Positions 1 to 6,706 of a stretch of 21,982 nucleotides of DNA are shown here, piece after piece. The translations under genes were made by a program, and so were the position numbers. The stretch's first letter is position 1, and every line of letters begins with the position of its first letter. The DNA is from Actinomyces sp. ICM47 (GTDB lineage: Bacteria; Actinomycetota; Actinomycetes; Actinomycetales; Actinomycetaceae), in contig NZ_ALCA01000120.1 in assembly GCF_000278725.1 (NCBI RefSeq), positions 1 to 21,982 on the forward strand, in the 5' to 3' direction. The notes beneath the pieces were generated by a model. It worked only from the letters and a program-made list of their open reading frames with translations. It ran no database searches and was not told the origin of the DNA.

Positions 1-44
1 GACCGTTGCGCGGCGCATCCCCTTGCTCGCGCGACACCTCGCAC

Positions 45-596
45 TCAGGAGGCGGTGCGCTTGACGTGACGACGCACAGCCAAATCATCGACGTAGGCAC
101 CGTCGGGACGCTCGAGCGGCAGCTTAGCGAGAGACCCCTCGACCTCACGCCAGACGCGTCCCACAGCGATACCGAAAACGCCCTGACCACCCTGTAGAAG
201 ATCAATGACCTCATCGGTCGATGTGCACTCGTAGACGGAGGCTCCATCGCTCATGAGGGTGATCGACGCCAGGTCGTCCACTCCCCTGTTCTGCAGGGAG
301 CCGACGGCCACGCGCACCTGCTGCAAAGACACGCCTGCGTCCAGGAGCTTCTTCACGATCTTCAGAACCAGGATGTCTCGGAATGAGTAGAGACGCTGAG
401 ATCCAGAACCGCGCGCTGCACGGATCGAGGGCTGGAGCAAACCGGTGCGAGCCCAGTAATCCAGCTGGCGATAGGTGATGCCAGCAGCGCTGCACGCGAT
501 GGGTCCGCGATAGCCGACCTCGTCCGTTTCAATGCCCTCAAGCGGGTCGCCGAAAAGCATGCCTTGCCGAGATACGGCGCCGGCCTGTGCGCTCAC
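45..596 (-). CDS. MerR-family transcriptional regulator (Rv1830-like)
   Basis: This 183-residue protein carries an N-terminal MerR-type winged helix-turn-helix at about residues 30-110, with the typical pattern ITYRQLDYWARTGLLQPS followed by RLYSFRDILVLKIVKKLLDAGVSLQQVR. The C-terminal half is not a known metal or drug-binding domain. Size and position two genes after a GarA-like FHA protein match mycobacterial Rv1830, a DNA-binding regulator. The GTG start is supported by an AAGGAG Shine-Dalgarno seven bases upstream. A TTGACC-N17-TACCGT promoter (661-666, 638-643) precedes it, so it can be transcribed separately from the upstream ftsR-like gene. Its regulon cannot be read from the window. 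Family assignment is secure; the one-to-one orthology with Rv1830 is inferred from context. Confidence 0.88.
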   Translation of the reverse strand: MSAQAGAVSRQGMLFGDPLEGIETDEVGYRGPIACSAAGITYRQLDYWARTGLLQPSIRAARGSGSQRLYSFRDILVLKIVKKLLDAGVSLQQVRVAVGSLQNRGVDDLASITLMSDGASVYECTSTDEVIDLLQGGQGVFGIAVGRVWREVEGSLAKLPLERPDGAYVDDLAVRRHVKRTAS

Positions 597-637
597 TGTG
601 GGACTCCTTGACGTTGGGTATTGATAAGAACAGGACT

Positions 638-666
638 ACGGTAGTGCACCGACAATGGGCGGTCAA
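638..666 (-). promoter_or_regulatory. Sigma-70-type promoter of the Rv1830-like merR gene
   Basis: On the minus strand a TTGACC -35 hexamer (661-666) and a TACCGT -10 hexamer (638-643) are separated by exactly 17 bases. The likely start point is near 631, giving a leader of about 35 bases that contains the AAGGAG ribosome binding site. A perfect palindrome lies just upstream at 683-700. Confidence 0.6.
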
Positions 667-682
667 CGACCCTCCCGGCGCG

Positions 683-700
683 TCTAACCTTGAGGTTAGA
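683..700. promoter_or_regulatory. Perfect 8-bp-arm palindrome, candidate MerR-family operator
   Basis: TCTAACCT-TG-AGGTTAGA is a perfect inverted repeat in the 125-bp gap between the two MerR genes, centred about 60 bases upstream of the predicted start of the second MerR transcript. The two-base spacer and low GC content make an RNA terminator unlikely, and no T-run follows in the minus direction. Position and symmetry suggest a binding site for a dimeric regulator, possibly one of the two flanking MerR proteins. That assignment is inference. Confidence 0.5.
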
Positions 701-721
701 GATGGAGATTAACGATGAGAG

Positions 722-1489
722 TCAGATCCTCTCATCGGACAGCGCCGACACTGCCACCGTCAGCATCTCGCGATGCAGCTCAGCGAATAAATCACCCAGC
801 TCAATCGCCCGCGCACGTGCCCGCTCGCGGTCAGCGCCACGGCCTCGTCCCCTCTGGGAGGACACCGTCTGGTCGATGATATCTGCGCTGCGCTCCGCAC
901 CCTGACGAACGGCGCGCAAGACACGCACGTCAACGCCCGCACACTCCAGGCGCGCGATCGCAGTGACAGCATGAACACACCGGGCCGGGAAATACCCCGC
1001 CAAGTCCGGGGTGATCAGGCCGAGGCGAGAATAGCGTTCAAGCGTGTCCATGTCGACGCCCGTCAGGTCAGCCAGATCGCTGGCCGGAATCGCGCGGCGC
1101 CCGCCCAAAGACACGGTCTGCCCCTCGGAGGATACGACCTGAGCGACGCGACGACGTGTGGGCGTGTGGCCAGCGTCGAGGGCATCGAGCTGCGAGCGGA
1201 TCACGCTCAGAGGAGTGAACGAATCACGCTGCTCAGCCAGGACGTAGCGAAGACGCTCCACGTCTGCGGCGGAGTACTTACGGTAGCCCGCCCCCGTGCG
1301 CGCGGGGTTCACGAGTCCCTCGCTCTCTAGATAGCGAACTTTCGACAGTGAGATCGCGGGGAATTCTTCCGCCAACTCCTCAACGACACGCCCGATCGAC
1401 AGCTCAGGGGAATGATCGGCGTCGTGAGGCCACGACGACACGCCCGCAGCGGGGCGCGCGTCGCGGATACGAGCAGCCGATCCTGTCAC
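722..1489 (-). CDS. ftsR: MerR-family regulator, FtsR/Rv1828-like
   Basis: The 255-residue protein has a disordered N terminus (about 30 residues) and then a MerR DNA-binding domain at about 30-100, with ISLSKVRYLESEGLVNPART and GYRKYSAADVERLRYVL as diagnostic stretches. A longer C-terminal regulatory domain follows (about 130-255). In Corynebacterium glutamicum the ortholog FtsR activates ftsZ, and Mycobacterium Rv1828 sits next to garA as here. The gene begins with GTG one base after the garA stop codon, so the two are likely co-transcribed and translationally coupled. No ftsZ lies in this window, so the target here is inferred from the family. Confidence 0.88.
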   Translation of the reverse strand: MTGSAARIRDARPAAGVSSWPHDADHSPELSIGRVVEELAEEFPAISLSKVRYLESEGLVNPARTGAGYRKYSAADVERLRYVLAEQRDSFTPLSVIRSQLDALDAGHTPTRRRVAQVVSSEGQTVSLGGRRAIPASDLADLTGVDMDTLERYSRLGLITPDLAGYFPARCVHAVTAIARLECAGVDVRVLRAVRQGAERSADIIDQTVSSQRGRGRGADRERARARAIELGDLFAELHREMLTVAVSALSDERI

Positions 1490-1490
1490 G

Positions 1491-1925
1491 TCAGGCCTGC
1501 TTGGTCGACGGCTGATAGGTTAGGCGATACTTGCCGATCTGAACCTCGTCGCCCGCACGCAGCTCGACGGAGTCAACGCGCTCACGATTGACGTAGGTGC
1601 CGTTGAGTGACCCCGAATCGCGCACGATGTGGCGTCCGTTCGAGGCGATGAACTGGCAGTGCTTACGCGACACGGTCACATCATCGAGGAAGATATCGGC
1701 TCGGGGCGAACGACCGGCGTTCGTCACATCGGGGTCGAGGAGGAAACGGGCACCCGTGTTGGGACCACGCTGAACGATCAGCAGGGCCGATCCGGCGGGC
1801 AGCGCCTCAACAGCCTCGCGATCACGGGCAGAGAGAGCAACCGGGGCCTCCTCGACGTCATCCGTGAGGGGCATCAGGCCGAAAACGGACGTTGCTGTAG
1901 GGTCAAAAGGCTGGTTGTCGGACAT
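1491..1925 (-). CDS. garA: FHA-domain phosphoprotein, GarA/OdhI-like
   Basis: With the chosen start this is a 144-residue protein. A short N-terminal tail is followed by a forkhead-associated domain at about 48-140 with the phosphothreonine-binding signature: GR at 71-72, SRKH at 86-89 and NG at 108-109. GarA/OdhI proteins bind and inhibit 2-oxoglutarate-using enzymes until a tail threonine is phosphorylated and folds back onto the FHA domain. The tail motif here is T10-A-T-S-V-F-G rather than E-T-T-S-V-F-R, so only the second of the two adjacent threonines is kept. The ATG at 1925 is preferred over upstream starts (2012, 1946) because GGAG lies six bases before it and family homology begins there. 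The ftsR-like gene follows after one base. Confidence 0.92.
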   Translation of the reverse strand: MSDNQPFDPTATSVFGLMPLTDDVEEAPVALSARDREAVEALPAGSALLIVQRGPNTGARFLLDPDVTNAGRSPRADIFLDDVTVSRKHCQFIASNGRHIVRDSGSLNGTYVNRERVDSVELRAGDEVQIGKYRLTYQPSTKQA

Positions 1926-1963
1926 GGTGCGCTCCAAAGGTCTCATAACGGGACTGTCATATA

Positions 1964-1969
1964 AGTGTA
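1964..1969 (-). promoter_or_regulatory. Candidate -10 box upstream of garA
   Basis: TACACT on the minus strand fits the actinobacterial TANNNT -10 consensus and lies 38 bases before the garA start, in a 108-bp gap after the preceding DUF881 gene. No convincing -35 is visible (TTGCGG at 1983-1988 is too close at 13 bases). An overlapping alternative is TTATAT (1959-1964) spaced 18 bases from TTGCGG. Either would give garA-ftsR its own transcript. Confidence 0.3.
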
Positions 1970-2033
1970 AACGTTCACCATCCCGCAAGCACGGGCACGG
2001 TGACCTCCACATTCATTATAGGCCGGGGGGCGT

Positions 2034-2870
2034 TTATTCATAGGTTGCGTACTGGGCTGGACGCGGCGTGGCGAGGGAGTGAATCGTCACCGAATCGGTC
2101 GGGGTGATTGTCACCACGGCCCCCTTTGCGCGCATCTGTGAGGCGGAACCCGCCTGAATTTCCAGCGCGGTGGCAATCGTCTGAGAGTCACCAATGACCG
2201 TCCACGTGTATGGCGCCGCGATCGGGGTGCCATCGACGATGATTCCACCCGCCTGACCGGTGAAAGCCGAGCGCATCGTGAGGCGCACACCATTCAGATC
2301 GATGGCCTCGGCACCGGCATTACGCAACTCCCCCAGCGTCATGACAAACTGGGTGGGGCTGAGGGAAGCGCCGGGATCCGCGACTGAGATAGTCACCCCC
2401 GGTCCCTGGACAGCAACCGTGCCCGCAGCGATCTGAGCCTGCAACGCTGCTTTCGCGGACGCCTGCTCGCGCGCGTCCGCCTCACTAGCGGCGCTTTGGA
2501 GATCATCGAGTTCGCCGGCGAGTTCAGCGCGCCTACCCTGCAGGTTCTGCTCCTGGGTACCCAGCTCGTCCAGGAGGGTGACGAGGTCCTGCTCGGAGAG
2601 TCCCTCAAGGGGGTCAGAATGCTGGGCGCGTACCTGTGTCGCCAGGGCAAAACCGAGGATCATAAAGATGATGAGTATGACGATGTGCAGGCCACGCGGC
2701 AGAGCAAAGAAGGCTTCTCGTGCGCGCGCCCAGAGCCCGGGTCCTGTGTGAGACTCGCGGTAAGCGGGGCGCTTGCCGGTGGCGGCATCCGTTTCGAACG
2801 AGGCCTCGGCGAGGCTCTCTGGCGCGGCATCATCGACTACGGGGATCGCACGGGGCGTCTGGTCACTCAT
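2034..2870 (-). CDS. DUF881 family membrane-anchored protein (second copy)
   Basis: The 278-residue protein has a cytoplasmic N-terminal tail of about 60 residues, one transmembrane helix at about 61-80, a probable coiled coil at about 95-145 and a DUF881 extracytoplasmic domain containing VQGPGVTISVADPG and LGELRNAGAEAIDLNGVRL. DUF881 proteins (YlxW/YlxX in Bacillus, Rv1823/Rv1825 in Mycobacterium) lie next to sbp and, in Bacillus, next to ftsA-ftsZ; their biochemical role is not established. The ATG is one base after the sbp stop codon, so the DUF881-sbp-DUF881 trio looks like one translationally coupled unit. It ends 108 bases before garA. Confidence 0.9.
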   Translation of the reverse strand: MSDQTPRAIPVVDDAAPESLAEASFETDAATGKRPAYRESHTGPGLWARAREAFFALPRGLHIVILIIFMILGFALATQVRAQHSDPLEGLSEQDLVTLLDELGTQEQNLQGRRAELAGELDDLQSAASEADAREQASAKAALQAQIAAGTVAVQGPGVTISVADPGASLSPTQFVMTLGELRNAGAEAIDLNGVRLTMRSAFTGQAGGIIVDGTPIAAPYTWTVIGDSQTIATALEIQAGSASQMRAKGAVVTITPTDSVTIHSLATPRPAQYATYE

Positions 2871-2871
2871 A

Positions 2872-3204
2872 TCAGGCCTTCAGCAAGAGTCGGCGGATGG
2901 ATGCGGTATTGGAGAAGATACGGATGCCCAGGACCACAACGACGGCGGTTGTCATGGCTGATCCCACGCCCAACTGAGAGCCGAGGAACACCAGGAGGCA
3001 GGCAACAACAACGTTCCAGAAGAAGGACGTGACGAACACACGGTCCGCGAACCTTCCTTCGAGCCACGCGCGCCCCGCGCCGAACAGTGCGTCCAAGCCT
3101 GCGACAACGGCAACGGGTAGGAAGGGCGCGAGCCAGGCGGGAACGGTGGGGTCAAGCAGGATGCCCAGGACGATTCCGATGATCAATCCGATGACGGCAA
3201 TCAC
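2872..3204 (-). CDS. sbp: Small basic protein Sbp (DUF1290)
   Basis: A 110-residue hydrophobic protein with about three membrane segments (roughly 1-20, 25-42 and 57-95) and a basic C terminus ending RIFSNTASIRRLLLKA. It matches the Sbp/DUF1290 family in length, in hydrophobic pattern and in lying between two DUF881 genes, as in Mycobacterium Rv1824; the Bacillus counterpart sits in the ylxW-ylxX-sbp-ftsA-ftsZ region. The function is unknown. The GTG start overlaps the stop of the upstream DUF881 gene by four bases (GTGA), indicating translational coupling. Confidence 0.9.
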   Translation of the reverse strand: MIAVIGLIIGIVLGILLDPTVPAWLAPFLPVAVVAGLDALFGAGRAWLEGRFADRVFVTSFFWNVVVACLLVFLGSQLGVGSAMTTAVVVVLGIRIFSNTASIRRLLLKA

Positions 3205-4055
3205 GATGTGGCTCCTTCGGTCGAAGCTGTGAGAAGTGTGGCGTATTGGGGGGTGGTCGGGGCGAGCGCGTCCATCGAGAGGGAAGGCGCAACCTTTGTG
3301 GAGACGGTCATGCCGGTCACCGATTGGGCTGCGGACAGATAGTCGCCCGTGTTGCCGCGTACGAGGGCGACGGACAGCGCGTTTGAGTCTCCGATGGCGC
3401 TGACGATGTAGGGAGAGGACACGGGCGTGATGTTCACCAGGATAACGGAACCCGCCGTACGTACGAAGGTGGTCGGTCCGATCCGCTGCCCGTTGATCGA
3501 CACCGCTTCAGCGCCAGCGCCCCACATGGCGTTGACGACCATGGCCAGGTCCTGGTCGCGCACAGCACCGCTCCCCTTGCCGGGCGTGGCTCGGTCCGTC
3601 AGGGTCACGGTGATACCGGGACCGCTCACGGCGCTCGCCCCAGTCGCCAGAGCCAGAGCATGGTCGGTCTGTGTGGTCGGCCCGGAGCGAGAGTATCCGT
3701 CGATCGCACGCCCGAGGGACTGCACCTCGTCGTCCAGGGTCGCGACCTGAGCGGAGCGCTGCGCCGCCTGATGCTTGAGGTCAGCCTTGACGTCCCCGAC
3801 GGGGGTACGCAGGGAGACGGTGGCCACGACGGATCCGAAGCCGAGGGCAACAGCAACGATGAACACGCCCAGCCGCCCGACGAATCGGTTTGGCGTGGGT
3901 CCGTGCTCAGCTCTGTAGTGCTCGTAGCCCGCGTCGAGGGGGTTGGTCAGCATCGATGTTAGGAGTGACATCGATGCAGCGGGGTCCAGTCCCGAGGCCC
4001 TGGTAGCCTCGTTCTCCTCCCTTGCTTCCTCGTGGCGTTCCTCGTGCAGCGTCAC
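3201..4055 (-). CDS. DUF881 family membrane-anchored protein (first copy)
   Basis: This 284-residue protein has a charged N terminus of about 60 residues (Glu/Arg-rich start), one transmembrane helix at about 61-80, a short helical linker and a DUF881 domain with SGPGITVTLTDRATPG and VNAMWGAGAEAVSINGQRI. It is a paralogue of the downstream DUF881 protein, and both have the topology cytoplasmic tail, single helix, extracytoplasmic domain. The GTG start overlaps the pepN stop codon by four bases, so translation is probably coupled to the aminopeptidase. Function is not established; the neighbourhood suggests an envelope or division role. Confidence 0.9.
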   Translation of the reverse strand: MTLHEERHEEAREENEATRASGLDPAASMSLLTSMLTNPLDAGYEHYRAEHGPTPNRFVGRLGVFIVAVALGFGSVVATVSLRTPVGDVKADLKHQAAQRSAQVATLDDEVQSLGRAIDGYSRSGPTTQTDHALALATGASAVSGPGITVTLTDRATPGKGSGAVRDQDLAMVVNAMWGAGAEAVSINGQRIGPTTFVRTAGSVILVNITPVSSPYIVSAIGDSNALSVALVRGNTGDYLSAAQSVTGMTVSTKVAPSLSMDALAPTTPQYATLLTASTEGATS

Positions 4056-6634
4056 TGATCGTGCTCCCAGCGGTGCTGGACACGCTCGCGGCGCTCGAAG
4101 TCGTCGAGATGCTCGACGACGATGCGGCGCAGCTGTGCTGGGGCGTCCTCGTGGGCGTCAAGCCAGGAGCGCAGCAGTGTCACACTTGCTTCGACGCTGC
4201 CCTCACGCGTTACGTCGACGCTGAGGTCGAGCACGCCGCTCACGTAGCGCAGCGCCATGCCGATCGTGTGCCTCTCCCAGTATTCGCGCATGCGCGCCAC
4301 GGCCTCGGCCACGCCGGAGGACCCCTCCCAGGAGGACGCCTGGAGGCCCGCGAGGGTCGCGCTCAAGTAGTCATTAGATAGGGTATCTGACATCACCGAC
4401 GCCCAGGCGCGGGAGCGGGTTGTCTCCTCGGGCAGGGAGGCGATAGCCTCGACAGCCATACGGGCAGCCTCTCCGGAACCATCGGCATCGCGCCAGGCGA
4501 GGATCGTCTGCTCGTCAACGAGGCCTCGGGCAGCCAGCGCTCGGCGCGCACGCCAGGCAATATCGGGGTTGTCGACAGCAGCGAAGCCGCGCACCATGGC
4601 CTCGTACTCGTCTCCGCCTCGGGCGGCGAACTCAGCGATGAACGCGCGCGTGTAGGCACGCCACGCGTCCGCGTCGCTGGCGACGGATTCCCTCGCCAAG
4701 CGAATGGTGGTGGCCAGCACTTGGTCGTGCGATTCGGCGCGGACGCTTCCGGGCAGGAAGGAGGACAGGGCCTCGGCCACAAAGAGCAGCAGACGGTCGC
4801 GGATCGCAGGTTCGGTCTCGGTGGGCACAGCACCCAGGACGGCAGCGATGAAGCGGCGCGGATCAAGCAGGCCGTCGCGGACCGCGTTCCACAGGGACGC
4901 CCAGATGACCGCTCGGGTGATGGGTGCGTTGATCGTGCCGACGTAGGCCAGAGCGACGTCGGTGGAGCGCTCATCCAGACGAGAGATCGCGTAAGTGAGG
5001 TCGTCGTCGTTGATGACGACGAGGTCAACGAAGGCAGCACCACCCGGAATGGCGAGCACTCCCTCGGGGTCGATGGGTGTGTTCTCAGCGTCGATACGGA
5101 CGTCGAAAACATGGGTGCGCTCGAGGGTACCGTCGGCAGCACGCCAGGTCGAGACGGTCACACGGTGGGGACGCAGGACACCGCCGCATGCCTCGCCACC
5201 CTGATGGAGAGTGAAGTTCGTGATTGCGCCGACGGGGTCGGTTTCCCACGAGGCAGACAGCGTCGAAGGGCCGGGAGTATCCAGCCAGGCGCTCTTCCAC
5301 GAACCCAACTCCTGGTGGGACGCCTCCTCGAGTGCCTCGAGCAGGTCACCCAGGCTGGTCGCACCGAAGCGATGCTTGTCGAAGTAGCGTCGGGCACCCT
5401 CGTAGAACGCATCCTCTCCAACCCACGCGACCAGCTGCTTGAGGACGGCGGCCCCCTTGGCGTAGGTGATGCCATCGAAGTTGGTCTTAGCGGCGGCCAC
5501 GTCCGGGATGTCGGCGGCGATCGGGTGTGTCGTAGGCATCTGGTCCTGCGTGTAGGCCCAGATCTTTCGGTTCATCGCGAAGTTCGCCCACTCCCCCGTG
5601 TACTGGGTTGCTGTCGCGATTGCGCTGGCCCCCTGGTTCTCTGCGAAAGACTCCTTGAGCCACAGGTCGTCCCACCATGCTGGGGTCGCCAGGTCACCGA
5701 ACCACATGTGGCACATCTCGTGCAGGGTCGTGTTCGCGCGGCGCTGGCGTTCGGAGAAGGTCGGCGTGGAGCGGGAGATGTAGGACTCGTTGAAGGTAAT
5801 GCAGCCGGGGTTCTCCATGGCACCCAAGTTGTATTCGGGCACGTAGATCTGGTCGTAGGAACCCCAGGGGAAGGTAATGCCGTAGCGCTCGTGGAAGAAG
5901 TCCAGGCCCGCGCATGTCACCTCGAAGACGTCCTCGGAGTCGAGGTAGCGCGCGAGCGTGCGTCGGCAGGCCAGGCGCAGGGGCAGCTCGACGTGCCCGC
6001 CATCGGCACCGCCACCGCTCCACGTGGGACCCTCGATGACCGCCCAGGGACCCGCGACAACCGCGGTGATGTAGCTGGAGAGCGGGGGTGTCGTGGAAAA
6101 ATCGCGGCGCGTCACTCCGTCAGCGGTGGTCTCAACGCCGACCTCGACGCCGTTGGAGAAGACGACCCAATCCTGGGGCGCGATGACGTGGAAGGTCCAC
6201 GCAGGCTTGACGTCTGGCTGGTCGACGCACGGCCACGCGCGGTGAGCGTCGTTGGGTTCAAACTGCGTATAGAGGTAAACCTCTCCGTCTTCGGGGTCCG
6301 CGTAACGGTGCAGGCCTTCACCGCTGCGCGAGTAGCGCGCGAGCGCTCGCACCTCGAGGGTGGCGGTCTCCCCCACTGGCAGGCCGGACACCCAGACACG
6401 GTCTTCTTCGTCGTCGAAGGGGTGATCCGCTCCGTTGAGCAGAACGGCTTCGACCTGTCCCGCGATGTCAATGAATGTGCGTTCCTCGCGCGCGACCAGC
6501 GTCAGAATGGAGGTGACGGGGTAGGTCTCTCGCGAGGTGTTCATGGCACCCGAAACGTCAACGGTGACGTCGATGGCGGACACCTCGAGGGTGGCAGCGC
6601 GGTGTGCTGCTTCGTTGCGTGTCAAGATCTGCAT
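4052..6634 (-). CDS. pepN: Aminopeptidase N (M1 family zinc metallopeptidase)
   Basis: The 860-residue protein is full length for actinobacterial PepN. It has an N-terminal beta-barrel domain, the exopeptidase motif GAMEN at 271-275, and the zinc site HEMCH at 305-309 with the third ligand E328 in WLKESFAE. A long ERAP1-like helical C-terminal domain covers about 530-850. It removes N-terminal residues from peptides, probably in the cytosol because no signal peptide is present. The ATG at 6634 has an AGGAG-like element very close by and also a TAGGAT box seven bases upstream, so a leaderless or very short-leader transcript is possible. The 3' end overlaps the DUF881 start by four bases, so pepN heads the minus-strand block. 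murE diverges from it across 72 bases. Confidence 0.96.
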   Translation of the reverse strand: MQILTRNEAAHRAATLEVSAIDVTVDVSGAMNTSRETYPVTSILTLVAREERTFIDIAGQVEAVLLNGADHPFDDEEDRVWVSGLPVGETATLEVRALARYSRSGEGLHRYADPEDGEVYLYTQFEPNDAHRAWPCVDQPDVKPAWTFHVIAPQDWVVFSNGVEVGVETTADGVTRRDFSTTPPLSSYITAVVAGPWAVIEGPTWSGGGADGGHVELPLRLACRRTLARYLDSEDVFEVTCAGLDFFHERYGITFPWGSYDQIYVPEYNLGAMENPGCITFNESYISRSTPTFSERQRRANTTLHEMCHMWFGDLATPAWWDDLWLKESFAENQGASAIATATQYTGEWANFAMNRKIWAYTQDQMPTTHPIAADIPDVAAAKTNFDGITYAKGAAVLKQLVAWVGEDAFYEGARRYFDKHRFGATSLGDLLEALEEASHQELGSWKSAWLDTPGPSTLSASWETDPVGAITNFTLHQGGEACGGVLRPHRVTVSTWRAADGTLERTHVFDVRIDAENTPIDPEGVLAIPGGAAFVDLVVINDDDLTYAISRLDERSTDVALAYVGTINAPITRAVIWASLWNAVRDGLLDPRRFIAAVLGAVPTETEPAIRDRLLLFVAEALSSFLPGSVRAESHDQVLATTIRLARESVASDADAWRAYTRAFIAEFAARGGDEYEAMVRGFAAVDNPDIAWRARRALAARGLVDEQTILAWRDADGSGEAARMAVEAIASLPEETTRSRAWASVMSDTLSNDYLSATLAGLQASSWEGSSGVAEAVARMREYWERHTIGMALRYVSGVLDLSVDVTREGSVEASVTLLRSWLDAHEDAPAQLRRIVVEHLDDFERRERVQHRWEHDQ

Positions 6635-6641
6635 GACTCCT

Positions 6642-6647
6642 ATCCTA
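6642..6647 (-). promoter_or_regulatory. -10 box of pepN
   Basis: TAGGAT on the minus strand ends seven bases before the pepN ATG, which would place the transcription start at or within a base of the start codon. The -35 region is not well conserved. Confidence 0.45.
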
Positions 6648-6694
6648 CTGTGTCACCGAACATGCGCGTGCTACACGGGGGCGCGTAGACGAAC

Positions 6695-6700
6695 TAGAGT
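6695..6700 (+). promoter_or_regulatory. -10 box of murE, leaderless configuration
   Basis: TAGAGT is followed by exactly six bases and then the murE ATG at 6707, so transcription should begin at the start codon. No Shine-Dalgarno is present between them. The same spacing recurs at several other genes in the window. Confidence 0.6.
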
Positions 6701-6706
6701 AGAGAC

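Noticed and set aside
1..18. Start of a further minus-strand gene (ATG at 18-16 preceded by AAGGGG)
   Set aside because: Only six codons are inside the window and the purine run directly abuts the ATG, so it cannot be supported.
4721..6688. 655-codon open frame on the plus strand opposite pepN
   Set aside because: It is the antisense shadow of a clear M1 aminopeptidase in GC-rich DNA; its translation shows no domain pattern.
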